A stretch of 64,000 bases of DNA, taken from the NCBI GenBank assembly GCA_039602395.1, contig JBCNJP010000012.1, positions 21,332,396-21,396,395 of the forward strand, written 5' to 3'. Position 1 is the first letter of the stretch. Each line of letters starts with the position of its first letter. Below the pieces are notes generated by a model, which worked only from the letters and a program-made list of their open reading frames with translations, was not told the DNA's origin and ran no database searches. The translations under genes were made by a program, and so were the position numbers. The DNA comes from Deinandra increscens subsp. villosa (lineage: Eukaryota > Streptophyta > Magnoliopsida > Asterales > Asteraceae). Shown in pieces: positions 47,995 to 58,282 of this stretch.

Positions 47995-48096
47995 GATCTT
48001 TATCGTTTTTTTTTTCCTTTCTTTCTCCAATCCGATTCTCCCTGTCGCTGCATGAGTAAAAGCGGGGGGCTGCGAAATGATTAACAAACGAGTCCC

Positions 48097-48163
48097 TAGC
48101 CCAGTGGCTAGGGCTCTGTGTCACAAACCATCAGGTCATGGGTTCGAGTCCCGTGACCCCCCA
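48097..48163 (+). other. Pol III A/B-box module 2 in LTR
   Basis: Perfect A box TAGCCCAGTGG (48097-48107) and B box GGTTCGAGTCC (48141-48151), ending GTGACCCCCCA. The T arm pairs (ATGGG/CCCGT), but the 5' acceptor strand does not match, so a functional tRNA is unlikely. The mirror copy is at 48711-48777. It may be a SINE-type insertion fixed in the LTR. Confidence 0.6.
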
Positions 48164-48375
48164 TTTCTGTGTTTTTATTTATTTTTAATGATTTAAGCAT
48201 TGTTTGGTCCAAAAACTCACAACCTCTATCACATGCCTATAAATCTCATCCCGTGAAAGTTCCATAGACCCCGTTAGGGTTCTTGTTGAACGTTTATAAT
48301 ACGAAAAACATTACAATTTAAATTAATCAAAATATTATAGTCTCGTTTATATTAATATAAATTAGTTTGCAACAT

Positions 48376-48498
48376 CGATATATATATATATATATATTTA
48401 TATCCCGTGTCAAAGTTTCGAGAGTATAAAGAAAATATTTAAAACATACGCATGTATATAAGTGCACGACAATAAATCAAGTATGTATATATATTTCT
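48376..48498. other. Palindrome centre spacer
   Basis: 123 bp of non-repeated AT-rich sequence (with a TA run at 48379-48396) between the two inverted LTR arms. It could be the true LTR 3' end on one side, or a remnant of the event that formed the palindrome. Confidence 0.7.
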
Positions 48499-50144
48499 AT
48501 GTTGCAAACTAATTTATATTAATATAAACGAGACTATAATATTTTGATTAATTTAAATTGTAATGTTTTTCGTATTATAAACGTTCAACAAGAACCCTAA
48601 CGGGGTCTATGGAACTTTCACGGGATGAGATTTATAGGCATGTGATAGAGGTTGTGAGTTTTTGGACCAAACAATGCTTAAATCATTAAAAATAAATAAA
48701 AACACAGAAATGGGGGGTCACGGGACTCGAACCCATGACCTGATGGTTTGTGACACAGAGCCCTAGCCACTGGGCTAGGGACTCGTTTGTTAATCATTTC
48801 GCAGCCCCCCGCTTTTACTCATGCAGCGACAGGGAGAATCGGATTGGAGAAAGAAAGGAAAAAAAAAACGATAAAGATCTGGGGGCTGGGAGGATCGAAC
48901 TGGCGACCTCTACGATAGGAATCAAAAGCCTTGGCCATTCGGCCAGGCACTGAGGACGGTGTTTATCCAGTAGATTTAATATAAAACCAGTTTCAGAAAG
49001 TCATCATCTTCTACATGCTAACCCTAATGTCGCCGGAGATATTTTCCGGCGACCAGAAAAACGTAAAACTTGGAATTGAGACTCAAAAAGCGTGCGATTA
49101 ACATAAATAAATGGTTACCTCGAATCGGGGATGAGTGTATATGCGCTTTTGAGACCGAAACGAAATCGAAAATTTTCGACTCGGGTGTTTGACTTTGCTC
49201 CGATCCAAATCCAAAGCTTCAGGGTCGCTCAGTAGAGGACGGCGGTCTTAGTGATGTACGAAACGGGTGGTGAAACAACAGTGGTTCGCCGGAATTCGAG
49301 TTCACCGGGAAAAAAACACAAGAAGGAAACGAGGGAGAGAGAGCTCGAGAGTTAAACCATGAGGGTTATACTTCCCCTAATGATTGTAGAGCACGACTGA
49401 TCAACTGGGAGCAAGGATGTAACCGACGGCAGCATTGAAGTCGGATTTTCAATGAGAGACGGTTACCTGAAGGGTATTCGGTCATCGGTTTTTTTTTTTT
49501 TTTTAATTCTGTTCATATCAACTATTGTCAAATGACAATAGTGGTCCTTGCACAATTAATGTAAAGAAAACAAGTATTGATAATTGCAAGTTAATCCCCT
49601 CAATGTTTCATCTAATTAAAATAGGTTGGGAAATGACAAGGTTAACCCCTCAACATGAGTATCCGTTAAACAATTCTAACGGAATTAACGGAGAAACCTT
49701 AACGGTGAATACCCGAGCGTATGTGAAAACATATTTAACAAACGAAGTTTCATAAAAAAAATACAATCTATATATGCTTCACATAAAATCATAGTTATAA
49801 CTCAATAACTATACATTTTAAATTCCTATAAAATTATAGAAACGTTTCGTACGATTACGTGACACATCGTCACATAAAACCATAAAATAACATGTGTATA
49901 TATACGTATATAGCGCACAAAATAATAAATATAATTGCCGCATAAAATGACAAAATGTTTTCACAAAATCGTAAAATATAATTTATATAAAATTATAAAT
50001 TATAAACATCTAAGTTGGTCAACCGGCGTCTAGACTCATGTGCAGTGCTCATTTAACTATTCTAGTTAACTAAGGTAACGGACGTTATCGAAATATAACA
50101 CAAGTTATTAACGGGATTAACCTGGGAAATTGCCGGTTGTCACA
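48499..50144 (-). repeat. Inverted LTR arm, right
   Basis: 1646-bp LTR in minus orientation, starting TGTGACAACCGG at 50144 next to the polypurine tract, so it is the genuine 3' LTR of the pol sequence to its right. Confidence 0.9.
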
Positions 50145-50272
50145 TCATCCCCTTGTTAAGGAATTTTCGTCCCGAAAATTGCTTTAAGTTGTTACGGTTT
50201 CTGTGGAAGGAAAAAGAAAAATTTTAGGGTTGCTACATCATCCCCTTGTTAAGGAAATTTTGTCCCAAAATT
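50145..50272 (-). other. Polypurine tract, duplicated
   Basis: AACAAGGGGATGA (50145-50157, minus strand) abuts the LTR and is the expected plus-strand primer. A near copy of this tract with its flank (CCTTAACAAGGGGATGATGTAGC) lies about 90 bp inward at 50231-50272. Confidence 0.75.
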
Positions 50273-50283
50273 TAACTCATACC

Positions 50284-52373
50284 TTAATTAGATGTTGACG
50301 CCTGATCAAATAGGTGAGGATATTTCTTTCTCATTTGATCCTCGCGTTCCCACGTGAACTCCGGTCCACGCCTAGATTGCCATCTCACTTTGACGATGGG
50401 AATTTTACTTCGTTTCAGTGTTTTCTCTTCACGTCCCATGATTTCCACGGGTTGTTTGATAAATCGCAGTTGTTCATCGATTTGCAGTTCTTCTAATGGA
50501 ACTATGAGAGTGTCATCAGCTAAACACTTCCTCAAGTTCGAAACGTGAAACACGTTGTGTACTCCATCCAATTCAGGAGGTAGATTTAAACGGTAAGCCA
50601 CCGGACCAATGCTTTCGGTGATCTCGAATGGTCCTACATAACGGGGATTCAACTTCCCGCGCTTGCCAAAGCGTACTACGCCTTTCCAAGGCGAGCCTTT
50701 CAGTAGTACTTTGTCGCCGACTTTAAATTCTAAAGGCCCTCGGCGTTTATCTGCATAACTCTTTTGTCTATCTCTTGTCGCTTTCATGCGGTTTCTGATT
50801 TGCACGATTCTCTTCATGGTTTCGTGCACTAGTTCGGGTCCAGTGAGCTGGCTCTCACCGACCTTGGCCCAACAGACCGGCGATCTGCATTTTCGTCCGT
50901 AAAGAGTCTCAAATGGAAGCGGCTCCAATACTCGTATGGTAGCTGTTATTATAGGAGAATTCTACCAGCGGTAAATGCGTTTCCCAATTTTTTTTCCGAA
51001 GTCGAGCACACATGCTCTAAGCATATCCTCCAGAGTTTGGATGGTACGTTCAGTCTGTCCATCTGTTTGAGGATGATATGCGGTACTCATATCTAAGCGA
51101 GTGCCCATCGCCGCTTGTAAGGTTCTCCAAAAATTTGAAGCAAATCTAGGGTCTCGATCAGAGATGATAGATAAAGGCACTTCGTGAAGCTTGACAATCT
51201 CCTTGAGATAGATCTTTGCAAGTTTGTCTGGTTTGTCACTTTCCTTAATAGCTAGAAAATGGGCGGATTTTGTTAACCGGTCAACGATAACCCAAATCAT
51301 ATCGTTGCCGCAAGAAGTACGGGGCAATCCCGTGATGAAATCCATCGATATTTCTTCCCATTTCCATTCAGGAATTTTAGGTTGTTGCAGTAATCCTGCT
51401 GGCTTTCGATGTTCAGTTTTGACCTTTGCGCACGTCAAGCACTTGCTGACATATCTAGTGATATCAGCTTTCATATTGGGCCACCAATATAGCCCCTTCA
51501 GATCTTGGTACATTTTGTTAGAACCTGGATGGATCGAATAACGAGACTTGTGAGCCTCGTCCATCACAAGGTCTCTAAGATTCCCATGCAAAGGTACCCA
51601 TATACGGTCATTATAATAACGAAGCCCATCAGAATTAATTTCTGAAGTTCCATGTATGTCACGTAACGAATTCAGACCCGAAATTCTCCTCCATCAGGGC
51701 CTCTTTCTGAGCATCCCGGAGTCTATCCGGTAGTCCTGTATGGATCGTTAATTGGAGAGCTCGAACTCTTATAGGTTTGACATGTTCCTTTCTACTCAAG
51801 GCATCGACCACCACGTTGGCCTTGCCTGGATGATACTCTATCGCAAGGTCGTAGTCGTTTAGCAATTCGACCCACCTACGTTGCCTCATGTTGAGTTCCT
51901 TCTATTCAAATATGTGTTGGAGGCTCTTGTGATCAGTGAATATCGTACACTTGGTACCGTATAAGTAGTGCCTCCAAAATTTCAAGGCAAAAACAACTGC
52001 GCCTAACTCTAGGTCGTGAGTTGTGTAATTCTTCTCATGAGACTTTAATTGCCTTGACCCGTATGCGATGACTTTACCTCTTTGCATCAAAACACATACG
52101 AGTCCCTGGATTGATGCGTCACAATAGACATCGAAGTCGTAAATCCCATCAGGTAAAGATAATATAGGTGCAGTACAAAGTTTCTCTTTCAAAGCTTGGA
52201 AGGCTGCTTCTTCCTTGTCACCCCATCTGTATTGAACCCCTTTGTGCGTAAGAGCAGTCAATGGGTGAGCTAACTGAGAAAATCCATTTATAAAACGACG
52301 GTAGTAACCCGCTAAACCTAGGAATTGGCGAATTTCCGTCGGAGCTCTAGGGGTAGGCCAACTTTTAATGGCA
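50284..52373 (-). pseudogene. Chromovirus pol 3' fragment (RT end, RNase H, integrase, chromodomain)
   Basis: Read on the minus strand from 52373. It has the RT C-terminal connection (PTEIRQFLGLAGYYRRFI), RNase H with acidic motifs (DVYCDAS, HDLELGAVVFAL, TDHKSLQ), the integrase zinc domain (HPG...CLTC), the integrase core with DDE motifs (MDFITGLP, SDRDPRFAS, DGQTERT), a C-terminal GPF-like region (YVGPFEI) and a chromodomain-like end (VKVRWQSRRGPEFTWERED). Lesions: an in-frame TAG after HIFE near 51902, a stop at 51659, and a frameshift in an A/T run near 50990. RT is truncated, so the enzyme cannot be made. The frame visible upstream of 52373 is copia LTR, a chance fusion. Confidence 0.88.
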
Positions 52374-52378
52374 GCTGA

Positions 52379-52639
52379 GGTCCGAACTCCCAGCGAACCT
52401 GGAGTTCGGACGGCTCCGAGCTTGTGGCGAACCTGAGGTTCGGCCAGTCGTGAGTTCAGCCTATAAATAGGTTTGTCTTGTATAGAGTTAGAGAGCTTCC
52501 GTGTCATATTCTTTCTAAGTGTACTCTGTGGTTCTCAGTGGTTAATACAAAGTCTGTTTGTATTTACTCTCTGTGTTTTACTCGTTTACATTGATTTCTA
52601 TACGACTAAGTAGAAGATTCTCACGCTCACGAACTTTCA
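52379..52639 (+). repeat. Copia 5' LTR, part 2
   Basis: Rest of the left copia LTR. It has a perfect 11-bp stem (GTCCGAACTCC / GGAGTTCGGAC), a GAACCTGAGGTTC palindrome, then the TATA box TATAAATA at 52462-52469. It ends CTTTCA at 52639. The match in the right LTR is 58017-58277. Confidence 0.92.
52462..52469 (+). promoter_or_regulatory. Copia LTR TATA box
   Basis: TATAAATA, with transcription expected about 30 bp downstream. It is repeated at 58100-58107 in the 3' LTR. Confidence 0.7.
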
Positions 52640-52641
52640 AG

Positions 52642-52653
52642 TGGTATCAGAGC
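52642..52653 (+). other. Copia primer binding site, tRNA-iMet
   Basis: TGGTATCAGAGC two bases inside the LTR end, complementary to initiator tRNA-Met. Confidence 0.95.
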
Positions 52654-53190
52654 ATTTGGTTTGCTCTACTAGTCGGAGATCACTGTTTTTCGAGTTATCG
52701 AGTTCAAATTCACGTTTTTGACTTTCAAAACTCGTTGTTTATCTTCATTTCTGAAATTTCTCGTTCAAAACATCATGATTCACGTCAAATATGTCTGCGT
52801 TTGCTCATTTTCAGTTGATTGAGTGTTTACAGCTCGAGAGGTGTCGATTTCAGTGAGTTTTTCCGAGTTTTTCCGAAATTTCACGTTCGGCCGAACTCCT
52901 CGTTCGGCGTAACTGCTCCGCACTTCAAGTTCGGAGTAAGCTCGGTCTAACTGCTCCGAACGCCAGGTTCGGAGTTCGTTCGGAGGTTGTTCGGTGAGCG
53001 TTCGGACCATTTTGGTTGTTCGGTGAGAGTTCGGACTAGGATCGGAGGGTTTCGGCGTTAACTGGATTCGGTGCGAGATCGGAGAGAGTTCGGACTTTGT
53101 CTCTGAGTTCGGACCACGTTCGGAGGAAGTTCGGAGAGGTATAGTTAGTTCGGACGAAGTTCGGAGTGAACAGTAACCTGTGTTTCGAAA
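52654..53190 (+). repeat. Copia leader dense in GTTCGG
   Basis: Leader between primer site and gag. From about 52880 to 53170 it carries roughly twenty copies of GTTCGG(A) or its reverse complement, at irregular spacing. The same word occurs in the LTR hairpin. No ORF is supported here. Confidence 0.7.
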
Positions 53191-56100
53191 ATGTCCGATT
53201 TTCAAGCGTTCGCGGCTATTCAAAACTCAGTTCAAGCTACAATGCAAACGATGATAAACTATGATAATGAAATTGGAACAAGTCAGAAAGTTCCCAAATT
53301 GCTAAAATTGGAAGATTATCATAGTTGGGTTAAACGGTTTGAAGCATATGTCGATACAAATGACATTGATATGTGGTTATCATTCACTGAGCAATATGTT
53401 TACCCTAAAGATGAAACTGGTGAACCTATACTTCAAAGAAAAATGTCTTCTGAACAAAAGAAAGCTTATCAAGCTGAGAAAAAGGCTTATGGTACTTTAA
53501 CGATGGCTTTGCCTAAAGAGTTACTTCATCAATTTGCTGGTAACTACACATCAAAAAGTCTATGGGATGCTTTGGAGAAAAGATGTGAAGGCAATGACCA
53601 GTACAAGAAAAGTCGACAAAAGGTTTTGAAGAAAGAGTTTGACAGCTTTAAGCATTATCAGAATGAAACGATTCCCAATCTGATTGCAAGATTTGCTCAT
53701 CTAATGAGTGAAATGCATTTGGTGAATCTTACTAAAGACGAAGCTGATATGAAAGAGAAAATTTTAGAAGCTCTACCTGAGAAATGGGAGAATTATGTTA
53801 TGATGATTACTCATGACAAGGATTTTCAAGGATTGTCTTTCAATGATTTAGTTCAACGACTTCAGGCTAGGGATATGGAATTGATGGTGAACAAGTCTCT
53901 TCCTATCTTTCAATGATTTAGTTCAACGACTTCAGGCTAGGGATATGGAATTGATGGTGAACAAGTCTCTTCCTACACAAATTCAGAATCCTGCAGTGTA
54001 TCATGGTGAAAATGATTCTACAATGAATGCTGGGAAATCGAGTATTCTTAATTCTGCACCCCCAACAGCCTTTCTGGCAGGTAAATCTGAATCTTCAAGT
54101 TATTCTTCTGTTGGTTGTACTGTTTCTGTTCCGAGTTCTTCAAATCAAACTGCATTATCTGCTCAAACTGTTGATGATTATAATGCATTAATGTCTGCTT
54201 TGGTATCTTCGTATTTTGGTGTTATCACGGGTGCTGTGAGTAATGCTGAGTTAGCTAACGAAGATTATGATCAGATTGATTATGATCATTTAGAAGAAAT
54301 GGATCTCAATTGGCAGTATGCTATGTTGGTTCGAAGAACTAAGAAGTTTTTCAATAGAACTGGGAAGAAGAGATTGAATCAAGAAGGAAAGATTGGTTTG
54401 GACAAGTCTAAAGTTAAATGCTATAAGTGTTCAAATTATGGTCACTTTGCTCGAGAATGTCCAAGTTCTGCAGATCATAAATTCAAAACTGGTCAACATG
54501 CACATTTAGTTTATCATTCACCAAATAAAGTTGAGAAGGTTGAGATGAAATCTGCTAATCTTGTTTATGATTGGACCAATACGTTTCCACATTCAAGTGA
54601 GTTTGCATGGAATGCAGATACTGAAGCTAAAAGGAATAATTCTAAACCTGCAATTGCTTTGACTGTTCGTCATATTGATGATGATAGTATCTTAACTGAT
54701 TCCGATTCTTATTCAAGTGTATCTCTGGTTCAAGAAGAATTACCTAAAATTCCTGAGAGTTCAAAGGTTGAAGAGACTGAATGTCTTAAATGTAAGAAAT
54801 TTCTTCAGGAGATTGCAAGTTTTGAACAAAGTCATCAAATTTCGACTGAAGAGATAGTGGTGTTAAAGCAAGAATTAGAATATTTTCAGAAGAAGTATTA
54901 TGCGTTGGTTCATGTTCATGAAGATGTTTTAAAAGAGAAAACAATATTGGCTGAAGAATGTGAGAAAGCAAAGGCTGAAGCTTTAGATGCAGCTCAAGAT
55001 TTTGAGAATCTGTTTGAGAAAAGTTATCCAGTACAGAAAAAGTATGAAGAAGCAACTGCTCTTATTGCTACAACTGCTGTTACGGTTGAAAAGCTTCAGA
55101 ACAAAATTTCTATGCTTCAAGATGAGAATACTCTTTATCGTGATAAAAATGAAGTTTTGACAAAGGATGTTGAGATTTATAAGAAAAAGAGAGAAAGTGT
55201 TCTTGAAGAATTATTTGCTGAATGTGAGATCCGAAAGTTACAAACTTATGAATATGATGATCTCAATGCAAAGTTCATCAAGTCACAGAAAGAAGTGTTT
55301 GACGCTCAACAACAGATCAATGATTTGAAATTGGAGATTTTGGAGTTGAAGCGGCAAGTGAAGAATTGCAATTTATCACCTACAATGCTAAATTTTCTAT
55401 ACAAGCAGGATCAGAGTTCAGATAGTTCTCAGAAGGCTGATGTTCACTTGGTTCCTCAACCAGTGGATTTAACTGAAGTTACTGCTGCTCAGATTGATTC
55501 AAAAGATGAATTGCATGATTATTCCAAGTTTGCTATTCCACCCAAGAAGAATAAATCTAAGTCCAAAAAGAAGGAAAAGCCTTTGGGTGAAGCTCCAAAA
55601 TTTGTGTCAAAGTCTGTTTTGTTGGAGAATGAGAAGGTTTTTGATAAGGTTGTGTCAAGTTCTTCTTCTGCAACCGAAGAAGAAAAAGTTTTGATTGAGA
55701 AGAATAAACTGAAAGATATTAAAGCTAAATTCACAAGTGAAGCTAAGGCAAGAGAAGTTTCGGGTTCTTCCTCAAGTTCTTCAAAGGTTTCAGGTTCCAA
55801 ACACAAAGGTGTGGGGTTTGTTGTGAAGGAAGAATTGATTCAAACAAAGAAACCGGTGAAAGTTGCCAAGGCTCCTAAAGCAAAACATACAAAGAAATCA
55901 CCATCTCAAAAGGAATTCACTTACTATTCTGGAAGATCGTCATCTTCAAGGAGTCCATCTCCTAGGTATGATTCCTCTGATGATTTCTTTGACAATTTTG
56001 ATTCTGAGCATTCATCTGGTTTTTCAAAATCAAAATCATTTTCAAATAATTTTAGAGAAATACTTTGTTATGTATGTCGTCAACCTGGACATCTTGCTGC

Positions 56101-56377
56101 TGATTGTCCGACGACTGCATATATCCACAATACTGCTAAATATGTGGATAACAAAGGTCAAATTTTTGAGGAACCATGGTCTCCAAAGACAAAATCAAAT
56201 CGTACATCGTCTTGGTCTAAACCAAGTACGTCGGTTGAGTCTGATTCAGGTTCTGATCAAAAATTGAAAATTTTACAAGTTTGGAAACCAAGAGTTGTTT
56301 CCAAGGCCAACAAAGACTTTGTGGAAGACACCGGGCGACCCGACGATGTTACATCGGGTCGATCCCAGAGCGACTAA
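53191..56377 (+). pseudogene. Copia gag polyprotein, broken by a 70-bp duplication
   Basis: The first frame (53191-53916) encodes a UBN2-type copia gag domain (LEDYHSWVKRFEAYV; SLWDALEKRCEGN). It stops because a 70-bp segment is tandemly duplicated (53836-53905 and 53906-53975) and 70 is not a multiple of three. The second frame (usable from 53945) continues for 810 codons: a CCHC knuckle CYKCSNYGHFAREC, a long coiled coil (about 54790-55370), Lys/Ser-rich linkers, and a second knuckle CYVCRQPGHLAADC near 56067. It ends at 56377 with no protease or integrase. In the parent this was probably one frame of about 1030 codons. Confidence 0.85.
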
Positions 56378-56977
56378 TGATTTATTTGGTGTCCGCAGGT
56401 GTTTCAGGAAGACCTTTCGGTGATTGAAAAATTGCTGATTGTGAAATATCTGTTCTAATTAATCTGACTTTAAATTAATTGTGTTTTCCAAAAGACTTCA
56501 TCTGCAAGTATTCGTGTTGGTTGATCAATTTGTTTTTGCAAAAATACAAAAATAGTGTGTTGTTTTTCAAATCGTAAAAATGAAAATCTATAAATAGAGT
56601 TGTCATTTTTAGGGGGAGAAATTTGAAAAAGACAAAAACATTAAAAAATGCAAAAAGCCAAAAATATTGAAAAATGAGAAATTGTATCTGACATGAATGG
56701 GAAATGATGGTACATTGGCTGACATCGTCTGACTCATGGATAAAGTAAGTGAAAAAGCCATAAGATCATTTGATCGATGTGTAAGGTAGGCTCGGCAAAT
56801 CAGAAAGTATACAAATGTGATATACACTAAATCTGATGCTTGACCTAGTGGACAACATCTTGATGCATATCTCATGATATATCAAGAAAAAGATATGTGA
56901 AAAATAAAATGAGAAGTCACTGTGTATACATGTGTTCATTTTGCAAAGATTTAACCTTGTTTGATTTTCTTTATTTT
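56378..56977 (+). other. Copia post-gag region, non-coding
   Basis: No pol-like frame in any direction. A purine-rich stretch AGGGGGAGAAATTTG near 56610 resembles an extra polypurine tract. Confidence 0.5.
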
Positions 56978-57216
56978 GTCAAACGATCGGACTTTCTCTG
57001 CGTGTCGAAAGACCGACCTGATTGTTGTTCGTTTGACGTTCTGCTTTATTTTCTTTGGTGTTTCGTATAATTCATCGGACTTTCTCTGCGTGTACGGGAG
57101 TACCGACCTGATTGTTGTTGAGTTATACAACTTCAACTTGTTTTATTTTCTTATTTTGTTAAATCCGAGGCCTTATCTGCGTATCGAAAGATCGACCTTA
57201 AGGTAGACGATTTAAC
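56978..57216 (+). other. Three tandem hairpin units
   Basis: Three units start at 56978, 57065 and 57158 (spacing 87 and 93 bp). Outer stems differ in sequence but pair in each: GTCAAACGA/TCGTTTGAC, GTATAATTC/GAGTTATAC (one G-U) and GTTAAATC/GATTTAAC. The loop word TCTGCGT is constant. The inner stem is TCGG..CTTTC/GAAAG..CCGA in unit 1 and keeps pairing through G-U in unit 2; unit 3 has a weaker variant. T-rich linkers (ATTTTCTT) separate them. An RNA role such as packaging or dimerisation is possible. Confidence 0.75.
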
Positions 57217-57936
57217 GTTCTTATTTCTTTTTGCATGGAACACAGTTGACTATATCATGGTTACAATCATTATGTGATTAAAATCACAAATGAAATCACA
57301 AAAATGTGATAAGCAAAGCATATCTGAGTATGTCTGATAGTGTGGGGTACACTGGTCAATGCAAATCTAATAAATACCTTAACATATCCAGATGTTATGA
57401 GTATGATTGTGCCAGAGTTTAAATTTGGACAAAGTATATCTGCAATCGGCATGGCTTATGTGCTACAATAATCGAAATTGAAGTGTAGTTCAGCATGTTA
57501 TGACCAATATGATCCCAAGTTGTGATCTTTCTCACAAAAGATAAAAAATAGTGTCTGATTCTGTATGGCATTTACTTTCTTATCAGAAAGTACCAAAAAG
57601 GTTTTAGGTGTGTTTTGATTTAAAGTTTCTAAAAGTCAAAAAGATTTTGTTTCTGATTTGTTTTTGATTGATCAACACGGAATACAACATCATTTTCAAA
57701 ATCAAGATGTCTTGGAGTCTCGAAGAGACATTTTGCACCAGGATTATTTATGTTGGCAGGTTTCTAAGTGGAAGAGATCATCACAACTTCAAGTCTTCTG
57801 AAGGTTGTTGATAAACAGACTACACATGTTGCAATATCAAGTATTCAAGATTGAACTCATCGTCTAGTTCGAGGAGGAGTTTGATTGAAGATACAAGATA
57901 CAAGTTTTATTAAGAGAAGATAATACTGCACATGCC
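57217..57936 (+). other. Copia 3' region, non-coding
   Basis: No coding frame recognised between the hairpin array and the polypurine tract. Confidence 0.5.
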
Positions 57937-57947
57937 GAGGGGGAGTT
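57937..57947 (+). other. Copia polypurine tract
   Basis: GAGGGGGAGTT directly before the 3' LTR start TGTTGATAC; the classic copia plus-strand primer. Confidence 0.93.
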
Positions 57948-58277
57948 TGTTGATACATGGTTCCTGATCGTCATGTGAAGTATCGAATACAAGACGAAGA
58001 CTCACAAGATTGCTGAGGTCCGAACTCCCAGCGAACCTGGAGTTCGGACGGCTCCGAGCTTGTGGCGAACCTGAGGTTCGGCCAGTCGTGAGTTCAGCCT
58101 ATAAATAGGTTTGTCTTGTATAGAGTTAGAGAGCTTCCGTGTCATATTCTTTCTAAGTGTACTCTGTGGTTCTCAGTGGTTAATACAAAGTCTGTTTGTA
58201 TTTACTCTCTGTGTTTTACTCGTTTACATTGATTTCTATACGATTAAGTAGAAGATTCTCACGCTCACGAACTTTCA
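57948..58277 (+). repeat. Copia 3' LTR (intact)
   Basis: 330-bp LTR, TGTTGA...TTTCA. It preserves the uninterrupted GCTGA site (58012-58016) that was the target of the chromovirus insertion in the other LTR. Confidence 0.95.
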
Positions 58278-58282
58278 GACAC

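Larger units (their letters stand above)
46730..48375 (+). repeat. Inverted LTR arm, left
   Basis: 1646-bp LTR of the chromovirus in plus orientation, from TGTGACAACCGG. It is the reverse complement of 48499-50144 with only a few differences noted (for example near 47707 and 47730, and in the A-run at 47370). It contains two Pol III-box modules (47929-47994 and 48097-48163). ORFs at 47119-47349 and 47921-48124 recur in the other arm and are not genes. Confidence 0.9.
46730..52373 (-). mobile_element. Aberrant chromovirus insertion with inverted LTRs
   Basis: A 5644-bp insertion in the copia LTR with a 5-bp TSD. From the left it consists of an LTR in plus orientation (46730-48375), a 123-bp spacer, the same LTR in minus orientation (48499-50144), a polypurine tract and the 3' part of a chromovirus pol read on the minus strand, ending inside RT at 52373. 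One end is a true LTR terminus (TGTGACA). The other is internal pol sequence that happens to end in CA. There is no second proper element end, so this is not a normal retrotransposon structure, yet the TSD implies integrase-mediated entry. Confidence 0.88.
46725..52378. other. 5-bp target site duplication GCTGA
   Basis: GCTGA at 46725-46729 and 52374-52378 flanks the aberrant insertion. The right copia LTR has a single GCTGA at 58012-58016 in the same context. Confidence 0.92.
46661..58277 (+). mobile_element. Gag-only Ty1/Copia element
   Basis: A plus-oriented element with 330-bp LTRs (left split at 46729/52379, right 57948-58277), a tRNA-iMet primer site (52642), a polypurine tract (57937) and a GACAC TSD. 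The internal region (52640-57947) codes for a long gag-like protein and nothing of pol, so it is non-autonomous. The LTRs are almost identical. Its left LTR hosts the chromovirus-derived insertion. The 1.5 kb after gag is non-coding but structured: three tandem hairpins at 56978-57216. Confidence 0.9.
46656..58282. other. 5-bp target site duplication GACAC
   Basis: GACAC at 46656-46660 and 58278-58282 flanks the copia element exactly at its LTR ends. Confidence 0.92.

Noticed and set aside
47929..48163. Two functional tRNA genes
   Set aside because: A and B boxes fit, but acceptor stems do not pair and module 1 has no proper anticodon arm.
47119..49755. Pairs of identical ORFs (67 and 76 codons) on opposite strands
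   Set aside because: They are mirror images inside the inverted LTR arms and overlap Pol III-like modules; nothing suggests translation.
51902..52507. 201-codon ORF as a single protein
   Set aside because: Its first 45 or so codons are copia LTR read antisense, fused by chance to truncated chromovirus RT at 52373.
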